Numbered from the stretch's first letter, positions 38,018 through 51,445 are shown. The stretch: 64,000 nucleotides of DNA from Dipylidium caninum (GCA_017562135.1 QEYB01001312.1:1426001-1490000); one strand, 5' to 3'. Numbers and translations: made by a program. The notes: a model not told the origin generated them from the letters alone.

Positions 38018-38222
38018 TTACTTTTGGAGTGGAGCGTAGTTGAGTAGTTTCTCGATAAGGTCGACATGGGATAGGATCATACGTCGACAACAATAGCGTC
38101 GGAGGCCAAGGGTGTCCAAGGCGTCGCCCCTCCGCATACTCTGCTTGCAAGAGACCAATGTAAGTCTCCCACTTATCGCCCACGACTTTGCCACATGTAA
38201 AGCATCGGATTGGAATTATCAT
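38018..38222 (-). CDS. POLR2L/RPB10: RNA polymerase I/II/III subunit RPABC5 (RPB10), single exon with one extra base
   Basis: The start [20 protein letters not shown] is the hallmark N-terminus of RPB10, the 67-residue zinc-binding subunit shared by all three nuclear RNA polymerases. After EYAEG the frame shifts at a run of four C (38127-38130 on plus; four G in the gene). With three, the remainder reads [15 protein letters not shown]... to NYAPLQK and a stop at 38018, giving exactly 67 residues. The zinc ligands (CxxC near residues 7-10 and the CC pair near 44-45) are all present. No intron interrupts the coding region. Because the gene is essential, the extra base is most simply a sequence error. 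A retrocopy is possible and could be tested by looking for another locus. Confidence 0.93.
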
Positions 38223-39635
38223 ATCTTTTAGACCTAAAAAACAACAAACAGAATTTGAATATCGTAGGGTTTTTTTTTAAAAAAAATAATAACCGTGTAG
38301 GAAAAAAGCGGCAGGTGATTAGCAGGGATGGTTTGTAGTTCTTCGTATCATTTATCCCAACATGGCTTACGTGACATGCTAATTCTCGTGGTTTCCAGTA
38401 GTTCCACGGGACAAAAAGGGGTAAAATATGAATACAGGTACGTACGAATCATATAAATCAATGGAGATAAATGTATCTAAGGATCGCTACAGATGGACGA
38501 TTATCGAAATTTAAGGGGCAAAAATCCTCATGGGTATGGTCGGGGCTGGCGTGGTATCAAGGCAGGAGAAAGTAGAAACCATACGGGGCCAGCATCTTCT
38601 GCCATCACTTAATTTAAAAATTTAAAGAGAAGCACTATTTTTAGGGGAAGAATAGTGAGATCAGTTTCTTACGGTAGGGGGGAGGTTAAAACCTGGCCAG
38701 TCGATTTAATACTTTAGGTAGTGTGAAAGGATGTCGTGGATATTAATTACTGAACTTAGTGTTGGTACAAAGCTGGAAATAATTTTTCCCTGGATGAGTT
38801 CAAAGTGGTTTTCGAAACCGGCTAACAGCGGTAAGGTAGCGCTTTAGGAATTGAATTCACTAAATATTGCGCGAATACTTCCTTAATAAAACGAAAAGAA
38901 TCATAAAGAAGCGTGCTCCAATATCCGTTTACACATACAGGCAACCAGTTCATACTACTTTAGTAAGAGTGACAAGCACTAACCCGAAAAGTGACGGTGG
39001 TCTAAAACAAAATGTTCAGGGGGAATGTAGCGACTTAAAACAAATTCTTTCAATATAAAACATTTAAAGTTATATCTGTGGAAGATAGTTTGAAGAACTG
39101 TGTAAATCCGGGATGCGTGTGGGATGTCGACGAAAACTATTTACAAAACGCAAACATCAGATACATAGAGAATGTGTCGTTTCTCTTTTTGTAACTTTTA
39201 AACTGTAATCCAGACATTACAGCGTTGGGCTGTTTTCCTAAACAAACCGACGGCTTTCATTGTTTGACGATTTCGACGCTTGTGCTCCTCACTCGCACCG
39301 GTGTGCACCCAGTTGGTTGGTCTCATTTGCCTTTGCCTTGTTGATGTCTCTACTTCATCCCTCTTTTCGTTGCCCTTTCATTAGCTATCATTAGTTAAAA
39401 AATGTATTCTTATACCAAGTTTCTGGACATTAATTTACTTCCAGCATAAGATATTCATCCCGAAGCAGTTTCTCACTCATCTCCACTCCACTTGTATATT
39501 TACTGAGCTTTATACTTTCAATGTCCATTTGACCCAGTGTTTAGGTCAACCAAAGTCACCACCTTTTGTCTTCGAAAATCGCGATTTATATTGAAAGATA
39601 CATGTTTACACATAGGCTTCTTGTACACGGCCGAA
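38223..39635. other. Divergent spacer between RPB10 and FEZ
   Basis: About 1.4 kb of AT-rich DNA lies between the RPB10 start (minus) and the first FEZ coding exon I can support (plus). Short open frames (for example 38867-39058) lack splice context. It probably carries both promoters and FEZ 5' UTR exons, and an upstream coding exon of FEZ could be hidden here. Confidence 0.45.
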
Positions 39636-42600
39636 ATGGGAATATTAGACACCAATTCAACATTCCTCAAAATTGGTCTCAAGGTAAGCCAACCTTTTAA
39701 TCTATTATGCCGTCTTGTTACGTAGCCCGCAACATGGGATGCAGTGACAAACAAGGATCTCCTTACCACCCACTTCGACTACTATTCGTCCCTTACCTTC
39801 TCGCAATTCATCGAGAATCTTAACCTCCCCAGTACTATTCCTTCGCCCACCGATTATCCAGATGATCTTGAAATCTTAGAATTAGACGAAGAATTGATCA
39901 AAGCCCTTGATCACCACTCTCTTATCACATCTCAATTACCTGTCGACCACATTCAAACTGCGGACGAAATTATCGAGGAAATCGATCGCCTGATGATCGG
40001 CGAGAATTCGGACCTAGATTTAGAACTTTATGATCCCCAGACGACTGCTGATTTCCGCTCCAATTACGCCTGGAAACCATTGTCAGGTCTCTTTTCGCTT
40101 TCTAGAGGGAGATATTTAGGTTTCTGGGAATTTATTCACTCAGCTCATTCACTCCAATCAAGCATCGTGGCTGATGCGATCCACATTTTCTATTTACCTT
40201 AGTCGGCACGTCACCTTTTGCGACCTTTTAAGCTAATGATTTTACTCTAACTTTTAAAGTGTTTAAATTTTATGGTAAATTTTGGTTCTGAATGTGCTTG
40301 GGGTGATAAAACTCATACTTTTATTGGGGCGTGATTCTAGTCGCCCTAATACTTTTAACCCTGATTGGTCGAATTACTCGCTTACTTCTAAATGCAATGT
40401 TTCAAAATATTCCTTTTCAACGTATAATCTTTCCTTTTGATAAGTTTAGAAATCATGAAATTTATTTACTTTTAGGGCTACTATCTCATTCTGAACTATA
40501 TTAGGGCGTTTTTAGTTTCTCCTCAGTTCATCCTAATAGTAACCTGAAGTTTTATTGTTCTGCTGATTTTCAACAGTTTGTTACTGTTGTTTTAGGTGCA
40601 ATTGCGCTCCCCTGATTGTTGGCGTACATTTGGTTTCTGATAGCTCCTAGAAGTTAACTTCCTTTCATACTTTTAGTGCTCGAACAAATGTCTGTCGCTC
40701 AGCTGAACGCCCTAGTCGATGAATTGGACGTCTGCATTCGACACTACTCAGCGTGCCTCGTTCAGGAATTGGCTGTGCGCGAGGAGTTGGAGTACGAACA
40801 AGAGGTTAAGGATGTCTTTTTCACGCGTCTCCATGAAGTGCAAAACCGCATGGACGAGTGGGCGACTCGCAATGCCGCCGAGGTCCGAGTGTCGGCTCAC
40901 GGTAGCAAGGCTTATGTGGACGAAGAAGATGATGACGATGATGCAAATCTGGTGGAAGAAAGGAAACGGGGAGTGTTTGGAGGTAGCTTTTTCATTTTTC
41001 TGAATTCATTAGTAATCTTGATTAAAGATGGGCATTTTACTATGGGATACCATTTTTAGGTTTGTATATTCTCACATTGCTAATCTACCGGGGTTCTTTC
41101 ATACTAATGCGTGGTGACTCCATTGAAATACCTTCTTTGAAATTCTTAATCTTCTCCTCTGTACTCTCTCTAAGGGTCTTCTTTGTTACTAAGGCAACAT
41201 TGTCCATGTGTGGCGTCAGTATGGCTACTTATAAGCGTTTTGCCGATTGTTTTTTTTTTCCTAGAATTAAATGGGTCTGTACTAAAATGTCACTGCATCC
41301 GATAACGAGTTAGTTCGTTGAGGAAATGTAGTATGAATAGTTTTCTAATGCAGCTTCTTTGCAAACTACGTAAAAAATACGAAATTATGATGGTCATTTT
41401 ACCTATTTTGGGGTGTTGGAGATTGAGAAATATCTCCTATCTGTAAATCCTTACCTCATATCAATTTAGATTAAAACCTGGTGAGAATTTATTCTTCTCT
41501 CTACCGTCGAGTTTTCCATTTGGTGCGTTTTAATCACACATGGAAATACTCTGAATTTTTCGGGACTTGGGGAAACACTTTATTTACAGCCATTGGGTTG
41601 GCATAGGAGCGTTTTGGCTTTAAGTTATTATCTTCTTGGCAGTTTGACCATTTAGGCAGCAGTTACATGGCGCCCCTGTTTTTCCGGCGTTGTCAGAATG
41701 GATGGTGTCACTCTCCAGGTTATCTGATCTGTCAGTAGAGAAGATGCCGTGTCCCCGGGTGCTATGTCAACTCGGAACACCTCACCTTAGCTGCTTATAG
41801 TGTATTTAATCTATTTCGTAGGTGTAACACGTGTTCTTCTCCTCTCGTTCTGTTTGCAGGTGCCAGTTCAGCAGTAGTGGCGAAGGCAATTTTGGCTAAC
41901 GCCGCGTTCGCAGTTCGTCGGCGATGGCGTCGCATGGGTCGTAGTCTGGACAAAGCTCGTTCCACATGGCATCGCGGTCGGCGGCGCAGACACCCTGCTA
42001 ATGAAAATTTCAATAGTGAGGATCGTTTTCGTGCCCGTTTCCGCGGCTGCACGCAACCCATTGCGTCTCGAGATGTCACGATGGCAAGTGCGCGAAGTGG
42101 TGGGGGCAAGATGTGTGTTTCCAACTCCACTTTAGAATTAGCCTCCGACGGAGAGACGAGAAATGCGGATGATGAAGAGGAGGCAGAAGAGTGGTCTGTG
42201 CGCAGCGAAACAAACTCCACCGCCACTACGCCCACTACCGATGCTTCCGTTGCGGCTAACGGCACCTCTTCCGTCGGCTATTCGCCTCATCGTCATCAAG
42301 TTTGGTTCACCTCCACCACTTCTACCGTCAGGGGGTAAACGAAACCCTGATGAGGACTTAAAGGTAAATTCTATCTGCTAATCCTCCGGTATTCAGGTTT
42401 TTATATTTCTCCTGTGGGTTCTTACTATCCTATGGAGAAACTTCCCTCCTACCGCAATCCTCTCCACTGAAATGTATGCCGGAAAGTCGTTGCCTCGCTA
42501 TCCTTAAAGTCGACCTTCTTGCGGCAAATGCCTTAAGTTGTTAAATTCATCAAGATGTTTACAATATCCTCATGGTGATTACATTTGTGTCTCTCGTAAT

Positions 42601-44733
42601 ACCTGCTAACCCTTGTCGTTGCTATTACTTTTCGTCCCGCGCTTTTCCTTGCATTGCTGCCTTCCACCCCTTCTCATTTCCCTTTTCATGCCCTGTTGGC
42701 TGTGTCTAACACATGGCTCATCAAATTGAGGTGTATTTTGTTACAGCGCTGCCGTTAGATCGCTTTGGGCGTTTACCTCTTCAGAATCCTCGGGATCATT
42801 CATTCCCTAACCCTCGATTTGCCAGATGACTTTTAAACCTCCTCTGGTGGTATTCTTTCCTGGTTTGCGCCTAGCCATAGTGCTTAAACTAATCAACCGA
42901 TTGCACTGAATGGGCTATCGAAGCCATCGTCACGATCCAAGCGAATCGTGCCTTTTTCAGAACCCTCTTGTCTGGGTGTACTTTCGCTTTTAAGCTGTGG
43001 GGCATCCCCTTTATGCAATATAATGCACTTCAAAGCCTGAGTTGGGGTTTCGACTCTTAGAAACGTATTAACGCCATTTAATTTGTCGATTTCTCATGAT
43101 TCTATGCGATGAAGGCGATTATTTAGTAATTAAGTGGTCTACAACGGATGGTTGCTGCCGTTTATGCCATTCCAACAGACAAACATCCTTAGTAATGGTT
43201 GACACTATCGGATGTTGCATTACGCGTCGATGCCAACTCGTACCCAACGTGTTGATATCATAGCTTTTCTGTGTAATTTGCAAGCTGACTTGACTTGTCT
43301 GTGACTTGCAGTTCTTGAGCACCAAGATCCCCTACCATCAGTCATCAAGCTACAGTGGCGCCTGCAATGGACCCAGTGTGGGCCACTTGGAACTCTTCAA
43401 CGAGTTTCTCCTCTGCATGCTCACCAACAATCCTAACCTCACGCCCCTCCTCACTGACTACATCCTCAACGGTATGTCCTCCTCCCTCCTCCTCCGTGTT
43501 CTCATCTCGGATGAATAAACGCAGTCCATCCGATCTGAGCGAATGAATAAACTCGAGGGCTCGTCTAAACAGATCAGCTTCATCTTCAGCTTCGCACTCT
43601 TGTCTGTGATATGTCGACGCTGTAATGTCACTGGTCAGTCAACTACAAAAGCTGTTTGACACTTTTAGTACAAATTGAAGACTGCATTCTTCATTGCGCT
43701 ATATCCCACTTTATCTCAAATCACTTCAGTAGGTTGAGAAGGTTTTTGTTACCGTAATGGGTACTCGCAGGGCTACTTCATTCTCTGCCTGCAAAGCCTA
43801 CAGTGTGCGAACATTTATGCTCCAATTCGGGAGCACAAGAAGCGATTGCGGAGATAAGCGGTTGAGATTGCAGGCTTGTCACCTTAGCAGTGCGGTTGTC
43901 TAGTCAGAAGTCGGATTTCCTGCAACAGAAGTCCCGCGTTTTGACCCAAGCAATGGTGGATGGCGCGATATGCGCTGTGTATTTTCGCAGAGCTTGCGAT
44001 TCTTTCCCTACACTGTAATTTCATCGACATCGTTGGTTATGCGCAAAATTCCTCCTGCCTGATTGAAGCGCTCCTTTAGTCACCTATTTTTGTAGCAGGA
44101 AACGCTTCACCTCTCTTTCTCTCTTGTATGGTCTGTGGCAAACGTTTACCTTTTACCATCACGTGTTTTACAATCACTTCTTTCGTTTTCTCCTGTGTCT
44201 ATGAAACAATTTATCCTACCTGTTGGTTATGTGGGTGTCGTTATTTACAGAAGAAGATCATTTTCTTTGAACCTCCCACCTCTCCGATATGCCGTCGTGG
44301 TGACCCACTTCAGAAATCCCAGAGACATCGGAACTTGCTTATTTAATATCTGGCGGAAAATAATGCTCATTGGAAAGTTGGTGATTGCTTTTGCAATGTT
44401 CTGAAAGTGTTGCCTCCGCTTTAGGTCGAGCGATGGCGAAGGTAAGGTTGGCCGCGCAACTATCCACTCTCTCACCTCTCTGCTCATGAAGTGAAGAGTC
44501 CAGTCTCTCACTCACTTTCGCTGTGTCGAGCACACAGACTACAGTTTCTTGTTCTTCTGAGGTCTGATTTGGCACCTGTTCCTCATTCGACCGCCTGTCG
44601 GGTTCTGATTTGAACTGCGTGTGTGCCTTCTTGAGGCGGTTCTACTGAAGCCTTATAAGTAGCATAACCCCTTTTCCCTATTTTAGTGTACGCACCCAGT
44701 GAGAGGTCGATGCTGCCCAAATTGGCCATTTGA
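39636..44733 (+). CDS. FEZ-like (unc-76): FEZ/UNC-76 kinesin-1 adaptor (fasciculation and elongation protein zeta), with one frame break
   Basis: Exons: 39636-39683, 39726-40086, 40677-40982, 41860-42363, 43312-43471, 44687-44733; 474 residues against about 390 in mammals. FEZ proteins are natively flexible coiled-coil adaptors linking kinesin-1 to vesicle cargo in axons. Family landmarks are WDAVTNKDL (human WDALTDN), TADEIIEEIDRLM (TADQVIEEIEEMM), the coiled-coil LNALVDELDVCIRHYSACLVQELAVREELEYE (about 145-175), and the C-terminal STKIPYHQ...LLTDYILN. Exon 4 adds an Arg-rich block (RRRWRRMGRSLDKAR) and an acidic DDEEEAEEW block. In exon 4 five G at 42331-42335 bring an early stop. With four G the frame runs to a strong donor, AAAG/GTAAAT at 42364, and joins exon 5 in phase. 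The first exon (MGILDTNS) and the last exon (VYAPSERS...) are the least certain. Confidence 0.87.
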
Positions 44734-47700
44734 GCGCGTCCCCGGTCCGCCTCATCAATGCATTTTATTTGAATCTAACACTAACAGTACCATGTCTGCC
44801 ACAAAAATCATCGCATGCCTTTTGGTTTTGTTTTATTTCTCTCTTTCTCGGCAATTCGTCACCCAACCTTTCCTCCACCTCCATTCTCTGACTTCATGCC
44901 ATCAATCATGCATTTTAATCAAATTTGCTGCTTTAACCACAGTTTTCCTTCTCCAACCTGGGATTATAGTTGCACCGCGGCTACTTTTAGACTGCAGATG
45001 TGGAGACGCGGTGGGCTTTCCGGAGAGCTCCCAAATCGGTTATTTGTGATAGTTGTGTCGTTGGTTCCCTTTCAATCCTGATGGGCATTGGGCCTGCCTG
45101 AGGGCCCACGTGCTCCAATGGACAAGGGATTCTATTGTCCACTGAATGCGTCCATAATGGTTGACGGTACCCTACATTTATTCCTCATCATTGACACGTA
45201 AGAAGAAGCGTTTAGTATTGTCGAGAACGAGGCACCCGTTTTGTTATTATTGTTTCAAGTGTGTACTTAGTCCATAACTTTGATGATTTAGGTTCTACCC
45301 TTTGGTTTATGGCACTATTTGTCCGTGTAGGAGGTTTGGGTCGATCTTATTTCCAGATTCCTGAGTTTTCCAGGTGGGTTTTAATTTGTATAGAATAGGT
45401 TATTGCGGACTCTAAGGAGAGAATCCACAAAAAAGGTAGGATTATGACTTAAAGCTGGGATAACGGACACTTTTGGCGGTGAATATTATTGAAAGACGAA
45501 CTTTTGGTCGAGCACTCCGGTCTCCTTTCCCTCGATTGCCCAGAATGGTGTCTCGTTACGGTCTGTGAACGGTGCTTACGACGACTGCCACAAAAATCGA
45601 CTTATAAATACAAAAGTTAGGTGATTTTGTCCAAACTGATCCATGCTTCGCGGGTGAAATAAAGCTGATCCCCGTCATGGAGTTCGTCTCTGTGTGAGCT
45701 CAGCACACAGATCGTGTCCAAACCTTCTCATTCCCCCTTGGCGGCTTGGAGTCCGGGGGTTCCCTCTTTCCTCCCCCAGCCCGGTGAACGAACTGCTGCC
45801 GATTTTCACGTCAGTTCAAAATAATGAACAACGCAAGGTGATGAGGTAAGTCCTCACTTCCTTCACACTTTCTAAAACGCTATCAGGAGGAGCATTCGTC
45901 GAAGTGACTGCAGAGTGATTCGGCTGTTAATTGAGTCATCTTGAAATCCGCTGTCAGCCTGCCATTCTGGGGGTTTTGTTGAATGTGGCCCACATCACAA
46001 TCGAAATGCGTCAGCGGACTGTGAGCGAGCTGTTTTTCCCTCGCGCGTGTAATCTCTTCTGTCTCTCCGACTGGGGATGGCCGCTGACAATCCACCGTGC
46101 TCCACGACATTTACTTAACCTTTGGCTCAGCATTTATTCAACTCCAGAGTGCTTTTTGTCAGATTGTTTGTGACGTATTCGCCATGGTGGATCTAATAGG
46201 ACGGTGTGTCAGAGCGGGAATGGCCAGCATCGGGAGACGCGGGTGCTCGGGCTGGCGCGGGAGCGGCAAAAACACGCTACGGCGACCGTCCCTCTTGCAC
46301 GCAAGAAACTTGTGCTCTGCCGCCCTCTGAATGGGCGTTCTTTACGACTTAACGTTTCACCGCTTTCGCCACGGGTGGTGGTTTTGACGGGCACCTCCGG
46401 CAGCGTGGAGTTCTGTCCGTGCTGCCCTGTATCCAACGGCCTCACGAAGCGCCCTTGTCTGCGGCCTGGCGTATTCGTAGCTCACCACCCGCTGCGGCCC
46501 TTCCACCCGCCCGCAATTCGGCCTCTGGATTACATCAATGGGACTCCAATACGTCGGTCCTCCCTGTCGTTACTTGTAGGCCTCCAACGAACCGCCATTT
46601 AGTCTATGGAAATAAAAACGGAGCATATTAACATGCGCGCAATCCATGCGGGACCTGGAAGAGGACGCAGCATCCCCGCTCGAGGGCTTCGGGCTTCACG
46701 GCTAGTGCCTGCCGTAGTACGCGGGCGGCGTCGCCCCACCGGGCCTGGGAAGTTAAAGGTGCAAAGCGAGCATGGCGTCATTGCAGTGTCGGCAGAGTTC
46801 CCGAGACTGGGTTCTTGGCGGCGTGCCAGAAGGGAGCCTCCGCGCATTTTGGAAAAATAATGGCAAAGAGCGGGTGAGGGGGAAGCGAAAGACTAATGGA
46901 GGCGGGAGGGGCGGCGGACGGCATCAAACTGTTTGTCTCCCCTCGCCCTGCCCTCCATCCCCATTCCCGCTCTCGCTGCCGCTTTCGCTAAAGCACTGTC
47001 TATTTCGGCCTACGAGCGTCCCTCAGCGCCTGTCCCCTCCCACCGGAGTCAGGATGTGTCTCGATTGTGTGTGCAGTTTGCGCCAGAATTTGCTTCATTC
47101 ACTCGGGTTTTGGCTCCCATGAAGTTGACGTTGGGAAGCGATTTCTCCCGTTGGCCATCGAAACGCTGACCGACCTTTGCGGTCTCACTTGTCGCGAGAC
47201 CAGCGTGTGTGCCAACTTGAGTGCGAGGCTGCACCGAACGGCCCGCAGCCGCGGCAAAGGGGCGTCATGTCGGCCAGCCGTCCATCCTGCGAAGCTCCGT
47301 CCACGCATTACCCCAGTGGACGCAGGTCACCTCCAATTCCATTCTCACATCGACTGTTGAACCCGTGATTCTGCACTCTACGCAAAGTGGTGTCTTCAGA
47401 CCGATTGTGAAAGGAGTTCAGTGCGCAGAAACTCCGATTCCTAAGCTCGACTGTCTCTCTCCACCACCACCATGGCATTTTTGGCCGCAGAATTGGTTTT
47501 GTGGTCTTTTACAGTTGTAATGTCTGCCGTAGTTGCCACGCAGAGTCTTGAACGCTACGAAATCACAGGACAGTCGTGTACAGTCTGTTTCGCTTCCTCT
47601 CCGACCTAGTCACCGATGGTGTGGAGTCGCTCCCTTCGCCCGACGATTCAGCCACTTGGACACAATCTATCTTGCGGACGAGACCGTGCCTTACGACGGA

Positions 47701-48320
47701 CGTAGGGACTGCGGGCAACCCCTCGGTGGGCATAACTCGCCACATTGGGGTCAATTAGAAGCTGCGTTGTTTCTTTGGGAAATTCGAACGATTTCCTGGG
47801 ACGCCGGAGGGGTGGTCCGCCTCCACCCACTCGGCCTTCCCGCTCCCCTGGGGATGGAATTGGTGCAACCTCGGCTCCGCGACGTTGGAGGGTGTTGATG
47901 AGGTGAGGCAACTCGCCAACTCTCAGTCGTCGGTCGGGGGAGTGGACGACTTCCCAGTTGGCGCGCTGCGTAGGATCATGTGGGTCAAAAGTCCTGCCTA
48001 CCTCCGGCCGAAATGTTGCCGGAGGAAAGAAAAGTACGACAGAAGTAGTTGAAACTCTTTGCCGCGATGATCCACTCAGCCGAGACGCGTGGATGCCCTG
48101 CGTCGTCGACGGGCTTGTAGGGCGCAGTCGCGGTTGCGGCCCGGCGGGTTGGCCGCCTGCTTCTTCGATGGGGGCTCAATTTTGCGCCACCATCTCCTTC
48201 CCACCGCGCGAAGGACAAAAGCTTGCACTTAACAATGGAGGTAATGAGGGGGATGCTTGTTTAATAACTTTGGAATCTGAGGGACAAAGGCGACCAGGCA
48301 TTTTTTTATGCCAGTTGTGA

Positions 48321-48342
48321 CTGGAGGAGGAGGAGGAGGAGG
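48321..48342. repeat. Short GAG trinucleotide repeat
   Basis: About six consecutive GAG units in the GC-rich FEZ-syntaxin spacer. Confidence 0.85.
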
Positions 48343-49578
48343 AGTCCACCGTGGCGACTCTCGCCAATTACGGGTGTTCGGCTATAACATAGGCATCCGC
48401 CTCTTTTCCCTCAGCTTTTGCTAAAGAACCCATCTGGAGGAGACTAGAGATTCGGCAGTGTTTGCCAGTGTCCCCGCCCAGTCCGCAAGGCCTTGGAGGC
48501 CCTCATTCGGCCAATCGCGCGCCTGTCGGAGGCAGAGGCAGCCCCGTCCCCCCCGCATCGTCACAGGACGTTGATTTGTCCCCCACCTGGCGTCTGCGCT
48601 TTCTCCCATTTCTCTCCGCCTACATGTCAACTTTGCCTCGACTCACTCGGAGTTAGGGCAGATTGTCATGGCGGAAGCATCCTCACAGAGAGCCTTCCGG
48701 TCGAAATCGCGCCTTTCCCCATGTGGGCCGTCTTTCCCACTTCTGTCGCCTCCTCCAGCCAATTGTGCAACATTCGTCGTCGTCTTCTTCTCTCCCTGCG
48801 GGCGCAGACCAACCCTCGTCATCGTCTAGTGCGTTGCCGCGGTGGCAGTTACACGTCGGGAATGCATTGGCCTCAAAGGCGTGGACTGAGAGTCTGGCAG
48901 TAGAAGCCTCGCGCCACGTTCCACTCCGGCATATCGCCAGACCACGGAGGGTTTTGGGGACCGCCGCGGTGAAGATACGTTCGAAGACAAGCTTCCATGC
49001 CCTCCCGGGGCCCACACCCTCCCCTGCTGGCGGATGCAAAGCGTCGTCTCGCTTCCTCATGGCGTCCCTTCAACTTTGCCAGACACCCTTTCACCTGCTT
49101 CCCTTTAAGTGCCAACGACTGCGCGAAACTGGTCAAGGTCGCTGACTGCACCCCCGAATGGAAGATGTTGTTGTGGCCTGCGACAGAGACGGTCTTCTCG
49201 TGGCTGCTTGGAACCCCTGAAATGCGACAATCCCATGAGCAGCCAGGACTACGCAGACGCGAGGGGAGCTCCGCACCGCTCACGCGCCCCTCAACGGGGT
49301 GTGTGGCGGGGCGAGTCCTTCATTCTCGGAGCGGACGACCACCTCTCTGCCCAAAGAAGGGCTTTTCCACTCCCTCCCCTCTCAAGGAGTCCACGTGCAG
49401 CATCTGAGACTGGGCAGAGATTAGCCATACTGACAGACCAACCGTGGCGGTGGGAGAATGGATGGCCAAAGTGATGAGGAAAAAGAAGTCGAGTCGGATG
49501 TGTGAGTCTCCAAGTTCCTGTTATGGGTGGGCGACGGCTCTGTCCTCTACCTCGGCACTTAAGAGGAATCCTCTGCCC

Positions 49579-49604
49579 CCGCCGCCGCCGCCGCCGCCGC
49601 CGCA
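49579..49604. repeat. CCG trinucleotide microsatellite
   Basis: About eight CCG units in a row in non-coding DNA; the poly-Pro frame across it is an artefact. Confidence 0.9.
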
Positions 49605-50663
49605 GCCTTCCGCTCAGTGGTTGAAACGCAGCCCACCCAACTGAACATCAAAGGGCATCTTAACAATCGAAATCTGTTGATTTTCTGATAGACGAGGCTG
49701 ACGCAACTCTCCTTTAATTATTATTGCGATTTGGCCAGACGCCAGGAGGACTGCGAGGGAGTGAAAATCTCTAAAATCGTCATCTCCTGCGTCTTCCACC
49801 TAATTAGTGAGTGGCATCGTTGTGGAAGATTGTAAATCCGACGGCGGAATGCAGGACGTGGAGGGGGGGAGGGTGGGGGACTTCATCAAGCGTCGTTGTG
49901 CGCCCACTGGTGTGGACTGGGCTGTCATCGGAAGGTAGCAGCTTTGTGCTTTACTGTCCCCTCCGCCCGTGGGCAGTTAACCGCGTTCGAGGCGCTGGAG
50001 TCGACTTCGGGCCAACGTGGCCGAGTTGGTGTCCGCGGTGGTGGCGTGCCGTGGCAAATGGCGTCGGAGGCCGGACGCACTGCGGCATGACGTGGAACAC
50101 AGCAGGAGAATGACCGATCGAGGGGAGACGAGCATCCTCCTGCGAAATAAGGTGAGGAAATCCGACGACGCTCATTGTACAACGTTCGTCCACTCTGCAC
50201 TGCTTGTTGTGGGAAAAGACTGGTTCGTTTGCGGAGTCGTAACACCCGGTGGCGGTTCTTTTCTGGACTGAGTCGACCACTCCAGTTTCATTAAACCTCG
50301 CTCAGTCGCCATTCCGTGCGCGGCCGAGCATCCGCTTGTATAAGGTCGGTCGGCCGGCCCGAGGGCTGCCCCGCCGGCTTCTCCCAACTCGCCTGCGACA
50401 GTTCCCCTCCATCACCACCGACGCCGGTGAGGAGAGAGCCGACGGCCCTTAGATAGTCTACCTGGTGTGCCGCCCGCTCGCCCTTGTCACTCCGCTGCAG
50501 GGAGTCGTTCATTTTTCACAAGTTCGCGACCGCGAGGGGGTAGGGCAAATCGCACAGAATGCCACGGGCGGAGGGGAGGCGGGGTGGGAGGAGGCGGGGC
50601 CGAGGTCGCGTGACACGTCAGCGATAGCGAATCGACAACAGACTGACACTTTTGGCTGGTGAA

Positions 50664-50688
50664 GTGTGTGTGTTGTGTGTGTGTGTGC
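50664..50688. repeat. GT microsatellite, interrupted
   Basis: Two GT runs separated by a single extra T. Confidence 0.9.
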
Positions 50689-51000
50689 ATGCGAGGGCGG
50701 CAGTTGCATAGTCGTGTGACCAAGAGCAGGAGTGTCGGTGGCAGTTGATTGGCAGGCCGAACGGCCGCGGCGGTGGACGGGTTGGCGAGTCGTTGTTGGG
50801 GGGGACCACAGGTACGGCCAGTGCCGTGATATTTGACACGGTCGTTACGCTGGCAAGGCTCACACCTCACTCTCCCCGGCGGGCAACGGGGTCCAGACAG
50901 GCGGGAGGGGAGGGGTGGGCGGGGGCGTGTGCGTGTGCGCGGCGATCTCCCCTCGCATAACACCAACAGCCATTAATATGCATATGTATGTACACATAAA

Positions 51001-51026
51001 TATAATAATAATAATAATAATAATAT
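51001..51026. repeat. TAA trinucleotide microsatellite
   Basis: About eight TAA units, some 420 bases downstream of the syntaxin stop on its strand, so it may lie in the syntaxin 3' UTR as an AU-rich tract. Confidence 0.9.
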
Positions 51027-51445
51027 CTCAATAACGGAATGTTCATAATAAGAAGGAATGGAGTGGAGCTGATAAAACACGGAACAGAAAAAAAAACGCT
51101 GCACCGAACTCAATCTCTCTTTCCCTCTCGCGCCCTTTCTCTCTTCCTCTCTGCCGTCATTTTCTTCGACTCAGGAGTCACAGAGGGGCAAGGGCGAAAG
51201 AGGGCGGAGGCGGAGGCAGCGACGGAGGCAGCGACGGAGACGGAGACGGGAGAGGAGGAAGGAGGGCGGCAGGCCGGCAGGCCGGCAGGCGGCAGGGAGG
51301 GACGACGAGGAAGGGCAGACAAGCAAATGAGAAGGTTTGTGTTAGTTCTACAGTGTTGGAAACAAATCGATACAGTGGGGAAGAAGAGGAGGATAAATGA
51401 ACTGAGCCACGGGGCTGTCTTTCGGCTGTCCTTGCTATCCCATTC

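Larger units (their letters stand above)
44734..51445. other. Convergent intergenic region between FEZ and syntaxin 1
   Basis: About 6.7 kb lies between the FEZ stop (+) and the syntaxin stop (-). From about 46,200 it becomes GC-rich, with many long but mutually overlapping open frames on both strands, which is what GC-rich non-coding DNA gives. None matches a family I know or has a consistent splice pattern. AATAAA motifs on the plus strand occur near 45657 and 46610. It probably holds long 3' UTRs and spacer. Confidence 0.45.
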
